Shown: piece after piece, positions 1 through 9,143 of the stretch
Layout of the letters: every line of letters starts with the position of its first letter
Numbering within the stretch: the stretch's first letter is position 1
NCBI GenBank assembly: GCA_944392985.1
Contig: CALXYL010000002.1
Location: 62,001-126,000, forward strand
DNA: 64,000 nucleotides
Direction: 5' to 3'
Source: an uncultured Spirochaetaceae bacterium
GTDB lineage: Bacteria > Spirochaetota > Spirochaetia > Sphaerochaetales > Sphaerochaetaceae
The notes under the pieces: generated by a model
What the model saw: the letters and a program-made list of their open reading frames with translations, nothing else
Told to the model about the DNA's origin: nothing
Databases searched by the model: none
Made by a program: the position numbers and the translations under genes

Positions 1-2468
1 GCGATTGAAGCGGCAGTGCCTTCCAGTGCCGCACTCAGCTCCTCATCCGAAGGCGGAGGCGTCCCCGGATCAAAGCCTCCATCAAGAAGCGATATGAAAT
101 AGGAAGCAGAGACAGTGCCACGCCCGGAAGCCTCTATCATCTTCCTGTAGATATGGAACTGATAACTCTTCTCTGCCTTGCTGTCCTTGGAGAACTTACG
201 GCCCTTCTTGTAGTCATAGAGTATCAGCGAGGAGCCATCCAGCGCAGATGCGATGCGGTCCGCACGCCCTATAAGGGAGAATCCGGATTCAGGGAAATCG
301 ACAGCAAGGGATTCCTCGATCCCACCTCCATCAGGAAGGGGCCGGGAAATGGCCTCCATCGATTTCACAGCCTCGATAAGGCGATGCAGGTAGCGGGAAC
401 GCAGATACCTTATGAGGAATGCCGTCGGCCGCGATGCCGAGGCCGGCATATTGCCCAATGAGCCATCCATCTGGAAGAAGTGTCCATCGCTCCATGCTGC
501 CATCTCCTCATCAAAGAGCAGCGGCACATCCTCATCGGGAGAGGAGAATCCCTTCCTGTAATACCGCTCGAGGATGCTATGAAGGCGCGATCCTATTTCC
601 AGATGATCCATATCTGCAGTCTCATAGGCAGGAAGATCACGCAGGGAGAATACATACTGGAGAGCATATAGGTAGGGGCACTTCCTATATGCGTTGAAGG
701 ATGTGTAGGAAAGCGTGACAGGGAGCGGGACAGCCAATCCCGGATGACGTCTTGTCATATCCTCATCGGATGAGGGTTTTCTGAGCGATGAGAGAAGAGC
801 ATGATCCAGTCCCTCCTTCTGGGAAGGAAGGATCGTGCCGAGCCTCTTACGGCCATCCTCTGCACGTACCGGATCGAGGAGCGGCACACTGCCTTTCAGG
901 GAATGAGGGAGCATCGACGGGAGCGGGAGCGCGAAACCAGCATACGTCTCACTGGATGCAGACAGCACAAGTTTCTCCGTCATGGCTGAATAGAGCGACA
1001 GGATCGATTGGGTGATATCCATCTCCTCCCGCTCGGATACAAGCTCATAATCAGAAAGGAAGGACGCCTTCCTTACCATTGCCGAGCCTTCCTTGTCATT
1101 CAGTCCTATTATGAAACGGTACTTGTACGGAATAGCCGCATCCTGGGTGAAAGGATATACCGCCACCCCCTTGATACGTTCTTTCGGAACATACCGGAGA
1201 GTCTTGAGGTAATCGATGAATACAGGGAAGAGCGGGCTGCCGGAAGCGAATCCCGCTTTCTCCGCAGTCCTTGCGGCATCGAGGAACGAGGAAAGGGCAT
1301 CCATGGAGAATGCGTACACATCGGCATCCTGTGCATGCAGGCGGAACTCATCCTCTGCAAGCAGCCCTGACATAAGCGTATGGAGCTGCATCTGTATCCT
1401 GTCCGGATTGGTTTCCGCCATCAGGCTGTCAAGCGTCATGCGGAAAAGGCGGTACCAGTTCTCCTCTCCCTTTGCCGCGATGCCCATGTACCTGTCATTC
1501 CTTCTCTCCGGTGCGCTTGATATGGAGAAGCTGACTGCACGGGCGACAAATGCACGCATCGCAGCAGGATCCCTGAACGGAATCGAGGGATTGAGGAGGA
1601 AGGATCTGAGAGCCTCCAATGAATAGCCCGACGAGTGGATATCGAGAAGGGAGGAGAGGAATGCACCAGGCGCTGTGGAGAGCGGTGACAGACCCTCCCT
1701 GAAATCCAGCGGGATGCCAAACAGATATGCCTCCTCCTCGATATAAGGCCGGAGGCGCTCCAACGGAGCCACTGACAGAGCTATATCAGAAAGAGGAACA
1801 CCGCTGTCCGCTTTTTCCCGTATCGCGGCGAAAAGAGCCCTCAGCTCGCTCTTCTCATTGGGATACACAACCAGATCAGGGCATGGAGAAGCAAGATCAT
1901 CGACAACCTCGATGCCGCTTACACCGCGAAGGGCAGCTGTCAGCCGTTCCTCCTTTGGGAATGCCGACGGCATGATGATGGCATAGTGCGCCTCGAAGCC
2001 CTCCGGAATGGAGATATCCTGGAAAGTGCTTTCATACAGCGAAGCGGAATCAAGGTAGCGCCCATATTCGCTTCTCAGCAGCCTAAGGTCCTCCTCCGCG
2101 CGCCGGCTCTTCTTCGGTATCGAAAGCGCGTCATCCAATGATGGCAGTATGGGACGGAAGAAGGCAGAAAGCCGGCTTCTTATCTCAGGGTATCCCGGCG
2201 AGGAGAAATAACACATATGCGGAGAAAGCACTGAAGCTGCATATTCGGAGAAGAGGATCCGCTCGGCACCGAGGGCGGCCTTGCGTCCGGCAGAGCCAGG
2301 CATGAAGATGCTGGCAAACCGGTCAAAGGCAATCACGGAAGAGGCAAGAAGCCCTTTTCCTCGCCTTGCAACATACTCCACTGAGAACACCCTCGCGCTC
2401 TCCTCTGTCGGGAATACGAGCACAGTGCCCTTCTCTACCATGTCCATAAGATCGCAGATAGTGCTCAT
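1..2468 (-). CDS. AddB/RexB-like exonuclease with C-terminal PD-(D/E)XK nuclease domain (partial, 3' end outside window)
   Basis: Reading the minus strand from ATG at 2468 gives an uninterrupted frame to the window edge (at least 822 codons). The N-terminus (VLVFPTEESARVF) resembles the start of AddB/RexB-type proteins, but I see no GxxxxGK[ST] Walker A motif there. The C-terminal part has the hallmark of the RecB/AddB nuclease fold: SYTSFNAYRKCPYLYALQYV around 690-660, then GSRLHSILERYY, then GRADRI followed by LILYDYKKGR near 250-200, i.e. the catalytic D...DYK residues. The cysteine in CPYLY could be one ligand of the 4Fe-4S cluster found in AddB. The likely role is double-strand-break end processing together with an AddA/RecB-like helicase, which should lie just past the left edge. 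The start has no Shine-Dalgarno; a TATAAT box lies 6 bases upstream. The family call is firm for the nuclease domain and less so for AddB itself. Confidence 0.8.
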   Translation of the reverse strand, partial: MSTICDLMDMVEKGTVLVFPTEESARVFSVEYVARRGKGLLASSVIAFDRFASIFMPGSAGRKAALGAERILFSEYAASVLSPHMCYFSSPGYPEIRSRLSAFFRPILPSLDDALSIPKKSRRAEEDLRLLRSEYGRYLDSASLYESTFQDISIPEGFEAHYAIIMPSAFPKEERLTAALRGVSGIEVVDDLASPCPDLVVYPNEKSELRALFAAIREKADSGVPLSDIALSVAPLERLRPYIEEEAYLFGIPLDFREGLSPLSTAPGAFLSSLLDIHSSGYSLEALRSFLLNPSIPFRDPAAMRAFVARAVSFSISSAPERRNDRYMGIAAKGEENWYRLFRMTLDSLMAETNPDRIQMQLHTLMSGLLAEDEFRLHAQDADVYAFSMDALSSFLDAARTAEKAGFASGSPLFPVFIDYLKTLRYVPKERIKGVAVYPFTQDAAIPYKYRFIIGLNDKEGSAMVRKASFLSDYELVSEREEMDITQSILSLYSAMTEKLVLSASSETYAGFALPLPSMLPHSLKGSVPLLDPVRAEDGRKRLGTILPSQKEGLDHALLSSLRKPSSDEDMTRRHPGLAVPLPVTLSYTSFNAYRKCPYLYALQYVFSLRDLPAYETADMDHLEIGSRLHSILERYYRKGFSSPDEDVPLLFDEEMAAWSDGHFFQMDGSLGNMPASASRPTAFLIRYLRSRYLHRLIEAVKSMEAISRPLPDGGGIEESLAVDFPESGFSLIGRADRIASALDGSSLILYDYKKGRKFSKDSKAEKSYQFHIYRKMIEASGRGTVSASYFISLLDGGFDPGTPPPSDEELSAALEGTAASI

Positions 2469-2513
2469 GCTGAGATTATAGTCGAACTCAATATGATGTG
2501 ATAACCTCGGTAC
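2469..2513. promoter_or_regulatory. Divergent promoter region with two start-proximal -10 boxes
   Basis: On the minus strand TATAAT (2480-2475) stands 6 bases before the ATG at 2468. On the plus strand TGATAA (2499-2504) stands 9 bases before the ATG at 2514. Neither gene has a Shine-Dalgarno sequence. The two promoters share a 45-base gap, so the transcripts would start at or within a few bases of the start codons. No good -35 is visible for either. Confidence 0.55.
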
Positions 2514-3392
2514 ATGGAAAAGAAGGAAAACACCGCTTTTGCTCCAGCCTCCTGCCTCATCGTGCTGTTCCTTGCTCTTTTCTCCTGGCTCTTCATAGGC
2601 CCGCTGGTTGCATACTATGCCATGGCTGCAATGGATTCCCTTCCGCACCCCATGCAGGAAGCATCATCATACATCGGACTGCATATACCCTATATAACGC
2701 TTTTCCTTGCGCTCCTCTTCGGAACCCGGTACATCATGAACAGTAGCTTATCAGAGCTGGTTTCAGACAATCCAGGCGGCATCAGATGGAAATATGCCAT
2801 CAAATGTGGTTTCCTGTACCTTGCTGTCATGGCAGCGGCACAGCTGTGCATGGCAGCTGATACCGCCTGGGCCGGACTGCCGTTGGATGAATGGGCTTCC
2901 TTCCTGCTGCCCGTGATCATCATGACACCTCTTCAGGCCCTTTCCGAGGAGATCCTCTTCAGGGCGCTTCCTGCGCGTCTTGCCTATGGCCGGTCACTCC
3001 CGAATACCCCGCTGAAAGCCATCCCGCTCACAGCAGCAGGCGCTTTCATCTTCATGCTTCCCCATCTCGGGAACAGCGAGGTGCAGGCCGCGTCCTCGGC
3101 TATCATACCAGCCCTCTACTACTTCCTCTGGGGAGCTCTGGCGATGCTTCTTTCGATAGCGACGGATGGCTTTGAGGCTCCGATAGCGATGCATATCGCC
3201 AACAATCTCTTCATTGCCCTCATCGTCAACTATTCCAGTTCATCGATGCCGACAAAGGCCCTTTTCCTGACTTCAGGAACAACGACTGCTTTCACGCTTG
3301 TGGAAGCCACTGTCGTATTCATCCTCATATATGCGCTATCATTACGTGCAGGTACAGTGAAGCCCGCATTCCGTCTGGAAAGGCGCGGATGA
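2514..3392 (+). CDS. CPBP-family intramembrane glutamic endopeptidase
   Basis: This is a 292-residue polytopic membrane protein of the CPBP (CAAX protease and bacteriocin-processing, Abi) family. The three catalytic motifs are visible in order: EEILFR (E145, E146, R150), FIFMLPH (H184) and HIANN (H227, N231). About seven or eight hydrophobic segments run from residue 13 to the C-terminus. Relatives process prenylated or short peptide substrates inside the membrane, and many bacterial members have no known substrate. Nothing nearby looks like a bacteriocin precursor, so the substrate is unknown. The start at ATG 2514 has no Shine-Dalgarno and a close -10 box. Family assignment is secure from the motifs. 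Confidence 0.88.
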   Translation: MEKKENTAFAPASCLIVLFLALFSWLFIGPLVAYYAMAAMDSLPHPMQEASSYIGLHIPYITLFLALLFGTRYIMNSSLSELVSDNPGGIRWKYAIKCGFLYLAVMAAAQLCMAADTAWAGLPLDEWASFLLPVIIMTPLQALSEEILFRALPARLAYGRSLPNTPLKAIPLTAAGAFIFMLPHLGNSEVQAASSAIIPALYYFLWGALAMLLSIATDGFEAPIAMHIANNLFIALIVNYSSSSMPTKALFLTSGTTTAFTLVEATVVFILIYALSLRAGTVKPAFRLERRG

Positions 3393-3395
3393 GGC

Positions 3396-3401
3396 TATAA
3401 T
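3396..3401 (+). promoter_or_regulatory. -10 box (TATAAT) directly upstream of the nuclease gene
   Basis: A perfect TATAAT occupies the gap after the protease stop codon, 10 bases before ATG 3412. The intervening AGGAA could act as a weak ribosome-binding site, but a transcript starting about 7 bases after the box would lose most of it. Confidence 0.6.
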
Positions 3402-3411
3402 AGGAAACACC

Positions 3412-4422
3412 ATGGCAAAAAGGAAAACAAGGAAAGGCGTGAAGCGCCTGAAGAGACTGGTCATACTGCTTCTGATCCTTATAGCGGTATTCCTCATTCT
3501 CTGCTACATCACGCCATCTGCAGATGAAGGAAGCGGCACGGGACTGAGTGCATCTGGAGAGATCGAAGGTCTTGAGCTTCCCGCCCCGATAAGCGGAGAG
3601 CAGATAATCCGGCACACAGGATATGTCCTCTCCTACAACGAGGAGTATGAGGTGCCCTCCTATGTAGCATATGAGCTGACGAAGGATGAAGTCCTTGGCG
3701 GCGGGGAGAGGGAGGACAGCTTCAAGGAGGACAAGGAGGTGCGCACAGGCTCCGCCTCCCTTGCCGATTACCGCGGATCCGGCTATGACAGAGGACATAT
3801 GGCGCCGGCTGCCGACTTCAAGTGGTCGGAAGATGCGATGAGCGACACGTTCTACATGTCGAACATGTGCCCGCAGGACCCATCATTCAACAGAGGCATC
3901 TGGGCGGATCTGGAGGCAGTCGTAAGGACAATGGCATATGACAACGGAAAGGTCTATGTCGTGACCGGCCCCGTGCTCACCGACGGACCTTATGAGACAA
4001 TCGGGGAGAATGAGGTCGCCGTTCCGAAGCAGTTCTACAAAGTGGTCCTCGATTACACCGATCCGGAGATCAAGGCGATCGGCTTCGTGCTTTCGAACGA
4101 AGGTTCTGACAGAGCGCTGCAGAGCTTCGCGATGTCAGTTGATGATGTCGAGGAAATCACCGGAATAGACTTCTATCCAAGGCTGCCGGATGAGGAGGAA
4201 AGCGCAATCGAAAGCCAGTACGATGTCTCCGACTGGAACTTCACGGAGTTCATTCCAACTGGAGAGATGCCAGATGAGTCACAGCTTGAGTATGTTGAGG
4301 AAGGGGAAAGCGCCGCAGACAGGGTACTGGAAGCGGCCACTGCCGTCTTTGTGGAGATCAAGGAAGATGTATTCCGCTCACTGGGTATCGAGAATGCCGC
4401 AAAAGCAATCGGATTGCTGTGA
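3412..4422 (+). CDS. Membrane-anchored DNA/RNA non-specific endonuclease (NucA/NUC1 family)
   Basis: The 336-residue protein has a basic N-terminus and one transmembrane segment (about residues 16-33), so it is probably a signal anchor or uncleaved signal peptide with the enzyme outside the cytoplasm. The catalytic motif DRGHMAPA is present (D126, R127, H129 as general base), and NRGIW near residue 161 supplies the magnesium-binding asparagine of the beta-beta-alpha-Me fold. The family degrades single- and double-stranded DNA and RNA, and an extracytoplasmic enzyme would fit nucleotide scavenging. The last roughly 80 residues are acidic and not part of the core domain. The gene has its own promoter and is not overlapped by its neighbours. 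Confidence 0.9.
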   Translation: MAKRKTRKGVKRLKRLVILLLILIAVFLILCYITPSADEGSGTGLSASGEIEGLELPAPISGEQIIRHTGYVLSYNEEYEVPSYVAYELTKDEVLGGGEREDSFKEDKEVRTGSASLADYRGSGYDRGHMAPAADFKWSEDAMSDTFYMSNMCPQDPSFNRGIWADLEAVVRTMAYDNGKVYVVTGPVLTDGPYETIGENEVAVPKQFYKVVLDYTDPEIKAIGFVLSNEGSDRALQSFAMSVDDVEEITGIDFYPRLPDEEESAIESQYDVSDWNFTEFIPTGEMPDESQLEYVEEGESAADRVLEAATAVFVEIKEDVFRSLGIENAAKAIGLL

Positions 4423-4430
4423 AATGAGGT

Positions 4431-4436
4431 TATAAT
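4431..4436 (+). promoter_or_regulatory. -10 box (TATAAT) for the aldo/keto reductase gene
   Basis: A perfect TATAAT lies between the nuclease stop and ATG 4443, with only CAGGCT (6 bases) between box and start codon. No Shine-Dalgarno fits, so a leaderless transcript is expected. Confidence 0.65.
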
Positions 4437-4442
4437 CAGGCT

Positions 4443-5555
4443 ATGGACGACTTATTTCAGTTATGCAGAAAAAAGCTCGGATTCGGGCTCATGAGACTTC
4501 CGAAGGATGGAAGCGGGAAGATCAGCGTGGAAGAGACTGCCGCAATGGCGGATCGCTTCATTGAGAATGGGTTCACCTATTTCGATACAGCCTATGTCTA
4601 TCCAGGCTCTGAAGAGGTTTTCCGTGAGGCAATCGGCTCAAGGCATCCTCGGGACAGCTACACGCTGGCATCGAAGATGGCTGCATGGCTCCTTACCGAC
4701 AGCTTCACTCCCCAGATGATGTTCGATGAGCAGCTCAGGAGGACCGGCGCGGAGTATTTCGATTTCTACCTCCTCCACAATCTGAAGGCGGAGCACCTCC
4801 CGTATAACGAAAGATACAGCACCTATGATTTCTGCATCAGGATGAAGGAGGAAGGAAAGATACGGCATCTCGGATTCTCATTCCACGATACACCCGAGCT
4901 GCTGGACAGGATACTCACAGAGCATCCCGAAATGGAATTCGTCCAGCTCCAGATAAACTACCTCGACTGGACATCCAGCCGCGTGCAGTCCGAAGGCATA
5001 TACCGCGTTGCCAGGAAGCACAGCAAGCCGATCATCATAATGGAACCTGTCAAGGGCGGACTTCTCTCGAATCTCTCCCCTTCGCTTACGGAGCCATTCG
5101 GGACGGTATCGCCTGCCTCCTACGCTCTCCGCTTTGCCGCTACCCTCGAAGGTGTCCTGACCGTTCTGTCGGGAATGAGCAGCATGCAGCAGATGGAGGA
5201 GAATATGGCGACCTTCTCACCGCTGAAGCCTCTCGATGAAAAAGAAGAAGCAGCCATAGCAGAAGTGAAGGCAAGGATCGAGGCACTGCAGGAGATCCAG
5301 TGCACATCATGCCGCTACTGCGTGCCTGGGTGTCCGAAGCAGATCGACATACCTGAGATATTCAAGCTGCTCAATGAGGAAGCAGTCCTCAGCGACAAGA
5401 CAAAGCCAAGAAGCGATTACCGCAAGATGATCACAGAAGGGAAAGCGGGAGCCTCAGAATGCATCCGATGCGGAAAATGCGAGAAGGCATGCCCACAGCG
5501 CCTGCCGATCAGGGATCTGCTTTCAGGCGCCGAGGAAAGGCTGGTGGCAGAATGA
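4443..5555 (+). CDS. Aldo/keto reductase with C-terminal two [4Fe-4S] ferredoxin domain
   Basis: Residues about 10-265 form an aldo/keto reductase barrel. The catalytic tetrad is recognisable: D and Y in YFDTAYVYPG, K in LASKMA, H in FYLLHN. The C-terminal 90 residues carry two cysteine clusters, CTSCRYCVPGCP and CIRCGKCEKACP, a dicluster ferredoxin. Such fused oxidoreductases are common in anaerobes and are thought to exchange electrons between NAD(P)H or ferredoxin and a carbonyl substrate, which is not known. Length (370 residues) is normal for the fused form. The gene is monocistronic, with a promoter 6 bases ahead of its start and a strong hairpin 5 bases after its stop. Confidence 0.9.
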   Translation: MDDLFQLCRKKLGFGLMRLPKDGSGKISVEETAAMADRFIENGFTYFDTAYVYPGSEEVFREAIGSRHPRDSYTLASKMAAWLLTDSFTPQMMFDEQLRRTGAEYFDFYLLHNLKAEHLPYNERYSTYDFCIRMKEEGKIRHLGFSFHDTPELLDRILTEHPEMEFVQLQINYLDWTSSRVQSEGIYRVARKHSKPIIIMEPVKGGLLSNLSPSLTEPFGTVSPASYALRFAATLEGVLTVLSGMSSMQQMEENMATFSPLKPLDEKEEAAIAEVKARIEALQEIQCTSCRYCVPGCPKQIDIPEIFKLLNEEAVLSDKTKPRSDYRKMITEGKAGASECIRCGKCEKACPQRLPIRDLLSGAEERLVAE

Positions 5556-5560
5556 AAAGG

Positions 5561-5589
5561 ATGCGGAGCCCCCAAAGGAGGCTCCGCAT
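5561..5589. terminator. Bidirectional terminator hairpin between the aldo/keto reductase and dpp genes
   Basis: ATGCGGAGCC and GGCTCCGCAT form a perfect 10-bp stem around a 9-base loop. Read on the minus strand it is followed by CCTTTTC, a usable U-tract for the dpp operon. The two genes converge here. Confidence 0.8.
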
Positions 5590-5595
5590 TCCCAG

Positions 5596-7128
5596 TCAGT
5601 TGAGTGTCACATATTCAAGATGATACTCACCTGCTGTATTGTCGATGCTGAAGTTCCCTACATCATTGCTCGCTGCGACCTTAGTCACCGTGCTCGTGAC
5701 GGGCATCGTCCAGCCCTGCTCAACCATGATCATCAGAATCTGGTGATACAGCTCCTTCCTCTCCGCATCATCCGTGGCCTTCTCCGCCTCAGCTATCAGA
5801 GCGCTGTATTCATGGAACCACTCAGTGTCCTGCTCGATTCCGAAGAAGTTGCGCTGCGTTCTGGCGACTGCCGCTCCAGAGAAATAGGCGGAAGGATCGA
5901 GGATGGGCTCTCCTGTACCGAAGCTGACCATATCGAAATCACCAGCTGTCAGGCGCGGGAAGAAGCTCGCGCTTTCAAGTGGCTCCAAGGTTGCAGTGAC
6001 TCCGATTGCCGCAAGATCAGCCTGATACACCTGAGCCTGCTCAAGGCATCCATCAATACCCATGTTGACGGTTATGGTGAACTCAAAGCCATCCGGGTAT
6101 CCGGCCTCTGCAAGCAGTGCCTTCGCCTTCTCTGGATCGAAGGAGTAATATGAAGCGGCTTCCTCATCATAGAATGGTGAGTTCTCGACGATAGGAAGAT
6201 ACCTTATGTCCCCTTCCCCGCTATTGACCATCGTCCTGATCTTCTCCCTGTCGAGGGCGTAATTCATCGCCTGCCTGACTTTCTGATCATCAAACGGCTC
6301 ACGAAGGATATTCATGGAGAAGTTCTTGTACTCAGGAGGGGTGTTCTCATACACAGTGAAACCCTCATTGCCTGAAAGGAGCTGGACATCCTGCGCTTCC
6401 ACCGAATCGATGATATCGACATTGCCGCTGAGAAGGTTTATGACCCTTGACTGCCCATCGCTGATAACCCTTATCTCGACACGATCGATTACAGGGGCTC
6501 CTTCCTTATGGTAGTATTCATTCCTCTCGAAGATAGCGGAATTGCCTGCCATCCAGCTGACAAGGCGGTAAGGTCCTGTACCGACTGGATCTGTCGCAAC
6601 CGAATCGCTCGTCTCAGGGCAGATGAGGTACAGGCGGGAGAATGCATCCTCGATCTGGTGGCTCGGGGAAGCCCATTTCACAACAACCGTGTAGTCATCG
6701 ATCCTCTCTCCTCCCAGACAGTCCTTGAAGTAGTCGCTGACATGATATCCCTGCGCGGAATCCATCGCACGCTCAAGGTTGAAAAGGACATCATCAGCAT
6801 TGAAGTCACTGCCATCGGAGAATTTCACGCCTTCCTTCAGATGGAATGTCACTTCCGTCAGATCATCATTGAACTCCCAGCTCTCAGCCAGTCCCGGAAG
6901 ATACTCTCCGTTCCCGGTGACAATAAGGCTTTCAAAGAGCATCGGGTTGTAGATCCTGTTTGAAATGCTGATCTGATAATAGGGGTCAAATGTGGACCAG
7001 TCATCCTTTGCCGCTATGACAAGGGTCTGTGCCCCTGAAGCCGAACCTTCCGCAGACCCCGCTGCGAACAGCACCGAAGCCATGGCAATCATGATGATTG
7101 CATTGATCAATCGTCTGAACTTACTCAC
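5596..7128 (-). CDS. ABC transporter substrate-binding protein, family 5 (peptide/nickel type)
   Basis: This 510-residue periplasmic binding protein of the SBP_bac_5 family begins with a signal peptide ([17 protein letters not shown], then FAAGSAEG). The region where a lipobox would sit lacks cysteine, a pattern common in spirochaete binding proteins. Motifs typical of the family include [20 protein letters not shown] and [12 protein letters not shown]. The family binds oligopeptides, nickel chelates, opines or glycosides, and the ligand cannot be read from sequence. It is the last gene of the operon, after the methyltransferase-like gene, with a 37-base gap holding AAAAGGAGG before a GTG start at 7128. 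Expression as the distal gene is unusual for a binding protein that should be made in excess. Confidence 0.9.
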   Translation of the reverse strand: MSKFRRLINAIIMIAMASVLFAAGSAEGSASGAQTLVIAAKDDWSTFDPYYQISISNRIYNPMLFESLIVTGNGEYLPGLAESWEFNDDLTEVTFHLKEGVKFSDGSDFNADDVLFNLERAMDSAQGYHVSDYFKDCLGGERIDDYTVVVKWASPSHQIEDAFSRLYLICPETSDSVATDPVGTGPYRLVSWMAGNSAIFERNEYYHKEGAPVIDRVEIRVISDGQSRVINLLSGNVDIIDSVEAQDVQLLSGNEGFTVYENTPPEYKNFSMNILREPFDDQKVRQAMNYALDREKIRTMVNSGEGDIRYLPIVENSPFYDEEAASYYSFDPEKAKALLAEAGYPDGFEFTITVNMGIDGCLEQAQVYQADLAAIGVTATLEPLESASFFPRLTAGDFDMVSFGTGEPILDPSAYFSGAAVARTQRNFFGIEQDTEWFHEYSALIAEAEKATDDAERKELYHQILMIMVEQGWTMPVTSTVTKVAASNDVGNFSIDNTAGEYHLEYVTLN

Positions 7129-7165
7129 GTTTCCTCCTTTTGTCAGTCCGTTGGACGAATCGGTC

Positions 7166-8164
7166 TCAATGTGTTTTCACATACCTTGAAATCTCTTTGA
7201 GATTCTCTTCGGGAGTTGAGGCAAGCAGCACGCAGGTAGGTGCAAGGATGAACTTCTCCTTGCCTCCTTCATCGATTGCACGCTGGACCATGGCATCGAT
7301 TTCATGAAGGGAATAGTCATTGACCCTGAATATATCGATACCTCCTGCGAGGACCTTGTCCGGAATGATCTTCCTTGCCTCTGCAATCGATGTCCCACTG
7401 TAGATATTGTCCCAGTTGATTATATCGACAGGGTAATCCTTCACCGCTTCAAGCATCACCTCATGCATGCACACATGAAGGAGTATCAGCTTGCCTGAAT
7501 TATGCATCCGCTCCGCAATAGGAACATCATAGGCAACCCCAAACTCCCTGTACTGATCAAGTGAGGCGAGCGTCTGGAAATTCGCTGCCTGGGTTGCATA
7601 GAAGAAGCCATCAACACCGCGCTCAATGCAGCCATCAACGAATCGGGATACAGTATCGGAAATCCTCCTGAGCGCCGTATGCAGCGCCGCAGGATGGTTG
7701 TTCATGTAATACTGCAGATACGCCGGTATATTCGCATTCCCAAGCATCTTGCATATGACAGTGATCGGAGTGAATACTGTCATGAACACCGGAGCCCTGC
7801 CACCAATCCGCTTCACCGTCAGCTCAACCTGATCAAGCTCCCTCCTGTATGCACCGGTCATGACATCAAGATCAGGGATGCTTTCCAAGGCACCTGCATC
7901 GGGAAGCAGATTGTCCAGCATCAATGGATGCTGCCATTCCTTTGAACCGAACTTGATGGAGGCACCATAGTCCTGGACCATGAAAAGTCCTGACGGGGTG
8001 ATCTTCACGAAGCTGATATCATACTTCTCCAGAAGGCCGTTCGTCGCCTCTGCAAGCGTGAACGGATCCCTGTCTGCAAGATGGAAATGCATCCACATCC
8101 CGAAGGGAATATGCTCCATTTTCCTGCCGCTGATGCAATCCTCAAGAAATGCTTTCCTATCCAT
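7166..8164 (-). CDS. Zinc-type methyltransferase of the uroporphyrinogen decarboxylase superfamily (MtaA/MtbA/CmuA-like)
   Basis: The 332-residue protein has the UroD-like barrel. It carries an H-x-C motif (LLHVCMHE) and a late cysteine in [13 protein letters not shown], the His-x-Cys...Cys zinc-binding pattern of corrinoid-dependent methyltransferases such as MtaA and MtbA. True HemE lacks these ligands and has different N-terminal arginine motifs, so a methyl-transfer role is more likely than heme synthesis. Start chosen at ATG 8164, preceded by GGGAGGAAAG; upstream in-frame codons have no ribosome-binding site and would read back far into the ATPase gene. It overlaps the ATPase gene by 8 bases and precedes the binding-protein gene, so it is co-transcribed with the transporter and may act on the imported compound. 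No corrinoid protein gene is in the window. Confidence 0.75.
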   Translation of the reverse strand: MDRKAFLEDCISGRKMEHIPFGMWMHFHLADRDPFTLAEATNGLLEKYDISFVKITPSGLFMVQDYGASIKFGSKEWQHPLMLDNLLPDAGALESIPDLDVMTGAYRRELDQVELTVKRIGGRAPVFMTVFTPITVICKMLGNANIPAYLQYYMNNHPAALHTALRRISDTVSRFVDGCIERGVDGFFYATQAANFQTLASLDQYREFGVAYDVPIAERMHNSGKLILLHVCMHEVMLEAVKDYPVDIINWDNIYSGTSIAEARKIIPDKVLAGGIDIFRVNDYSLHEIDAMVQRAIDEGGKEKFILAPTCVLLASTPEENLKEISRYVKTH

Positions 8165-9143
8165 CTTTCCTCCCGATGAGTTCCTTAGCTTTGAAGCAGG
8201 CCGCATAGTGCCCGCTTGATACCTCTTCCAATGCCGGCTTCTCCTGACGGCAATGCTCCTCTGCAAAAGGACATCGCGAGAAGAACGGACATCCCTCCGG
8301 AGGATCTATGGGGCTTGGCATCTCTCCCTCAAGGACGATCTTCTTCCTGCTGCGTTCCAGGCGGGGATCAGGCTGGGGAATGACGCTGAGAAGGGCCTTT
8401 GAATATGGATGCAGCGGCTCTGAGGAGAGCTCTGATGCCGGGGCTACTTCGACAATGCTGCCAAGATACATCACGCCGATGCGATCAGCCAGGTATCCGA
8501 GAACAGCGAAATTATGCGAGATGAACAGCACTGTCAGATTGAATTCCCTCTTCAGCGATCTCAGAAGATTGATGATCTGCGCCTGTATGGAGACATCCAG
8601 GGAAGCAATCGACTCATCACATACAAGGAATTCAGGCTCTGTCAGAAGGGAACGGCAGATGCATATGCGCTGGAGCTGTCCGCCCGAGAACTCGTGGGGA
8701 TGACGGCACAGAACCTCCTTCCCAAGACCAACCTTCTCCAGCATCGAAAGGATGCGCTCCTCCTCTTCATCCCTGCTGAAAGCAAGACGATGGATACGCA
8801 GAGGCTCTGCCAGAAGCTCCCTGATCGTCTTCTGCGGATTGAGTGATCCGACGGGATCCTGGAAGATGATCTGCATACGCTTACGCAGTTCACGGCTATT
8901 CCTCTCAGGAAGAGGTTCTCCATCGAAGAATACTGTTCCACCAGTCCTCCTTTTCAGCCCGATTATCGCCTTTCCTACTGTGGTTTTTCCGGATCCTGAC
9001 TCACCGCAGAGCCCGAATACGGTATTCCTTTCAATCGAGAAGGAAACATGATCCACGGCCTTCAGCACACGCGGTTTTCCAAATGGATTCCGCCTGACAG
9101 GGAAATGCACCGAAAGATCCTCGACACGAAGCAGATCAGACAT
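8157..9143 (-). CDS. dppF: Peptide/nickel-type ABC transporter ATP-binding protein (DppF-like)
   Basis: ATPase subunit with Walker A GESGSGKTT, signature FSGGQLQRI and Walker B FLVCDESIASLD, followed by the C-terminal oligopeptide-transporter extension with the CPFFSRCPFAEEHC cysteine motif. In DppD/DppF-type proteins this motif can bind a 4Fe-4S cluster. Start taken at ATG 9143, 7 bases after AGGAGG; the longer open frame adds 48 residues unlike the family. It overlaps dppD by 8 bases and the methyltransferase gene by 8 bases. It powers import with DppD at the DppBC channel. The dpp name reflects family and position, not proven substrate. Confidence 0.88.
   Translation of the reverse strand: MSDLLRVEDLSVHFPVRRNPFGKPRVLKAVDHVSFSIERNTVFGLCGESGSGKTTVGKAIIGLKRRTGGTVFFDGEPLPERNSRELRKRMQIIFQDPVGSLNPQKTIRELLAEPLRIHRLAFSRDEEEERILSMLEKVGLGKEVLCRHPHEFSGGQLQRICICRSLLTEPEFLVCDESIASLDVSIQAQIINLLRSLKREFNLTVLFISHNFAVLGYLADRIGVMYLGSIVEVAPASELSSEPLHPYSKALLSVIPQPDPRLERSRKKIVLEGEMPSPIDPPEGCPFFSRCPFAEEHCRQEKPALEEVSSGHYAACFKAKELIGRKDG

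Noticed and set aside
1-2468. Many plus-strand open frames of 60-140 codons in the left 2.4 kb
   Set aside because: They lie opposite a single long minus-strand frame with clear nuclease motifs. The plus-strand frames have arginine/serine-rich shadow composition and no ribosome-binding sites.
7166-8164. Uroporphyrinogen decarboxylase (hemE)
   Set aside because: It has the H-x-C...C zinc ligands of the methyltransferase branch and lies in a transport operon without other heme genes.
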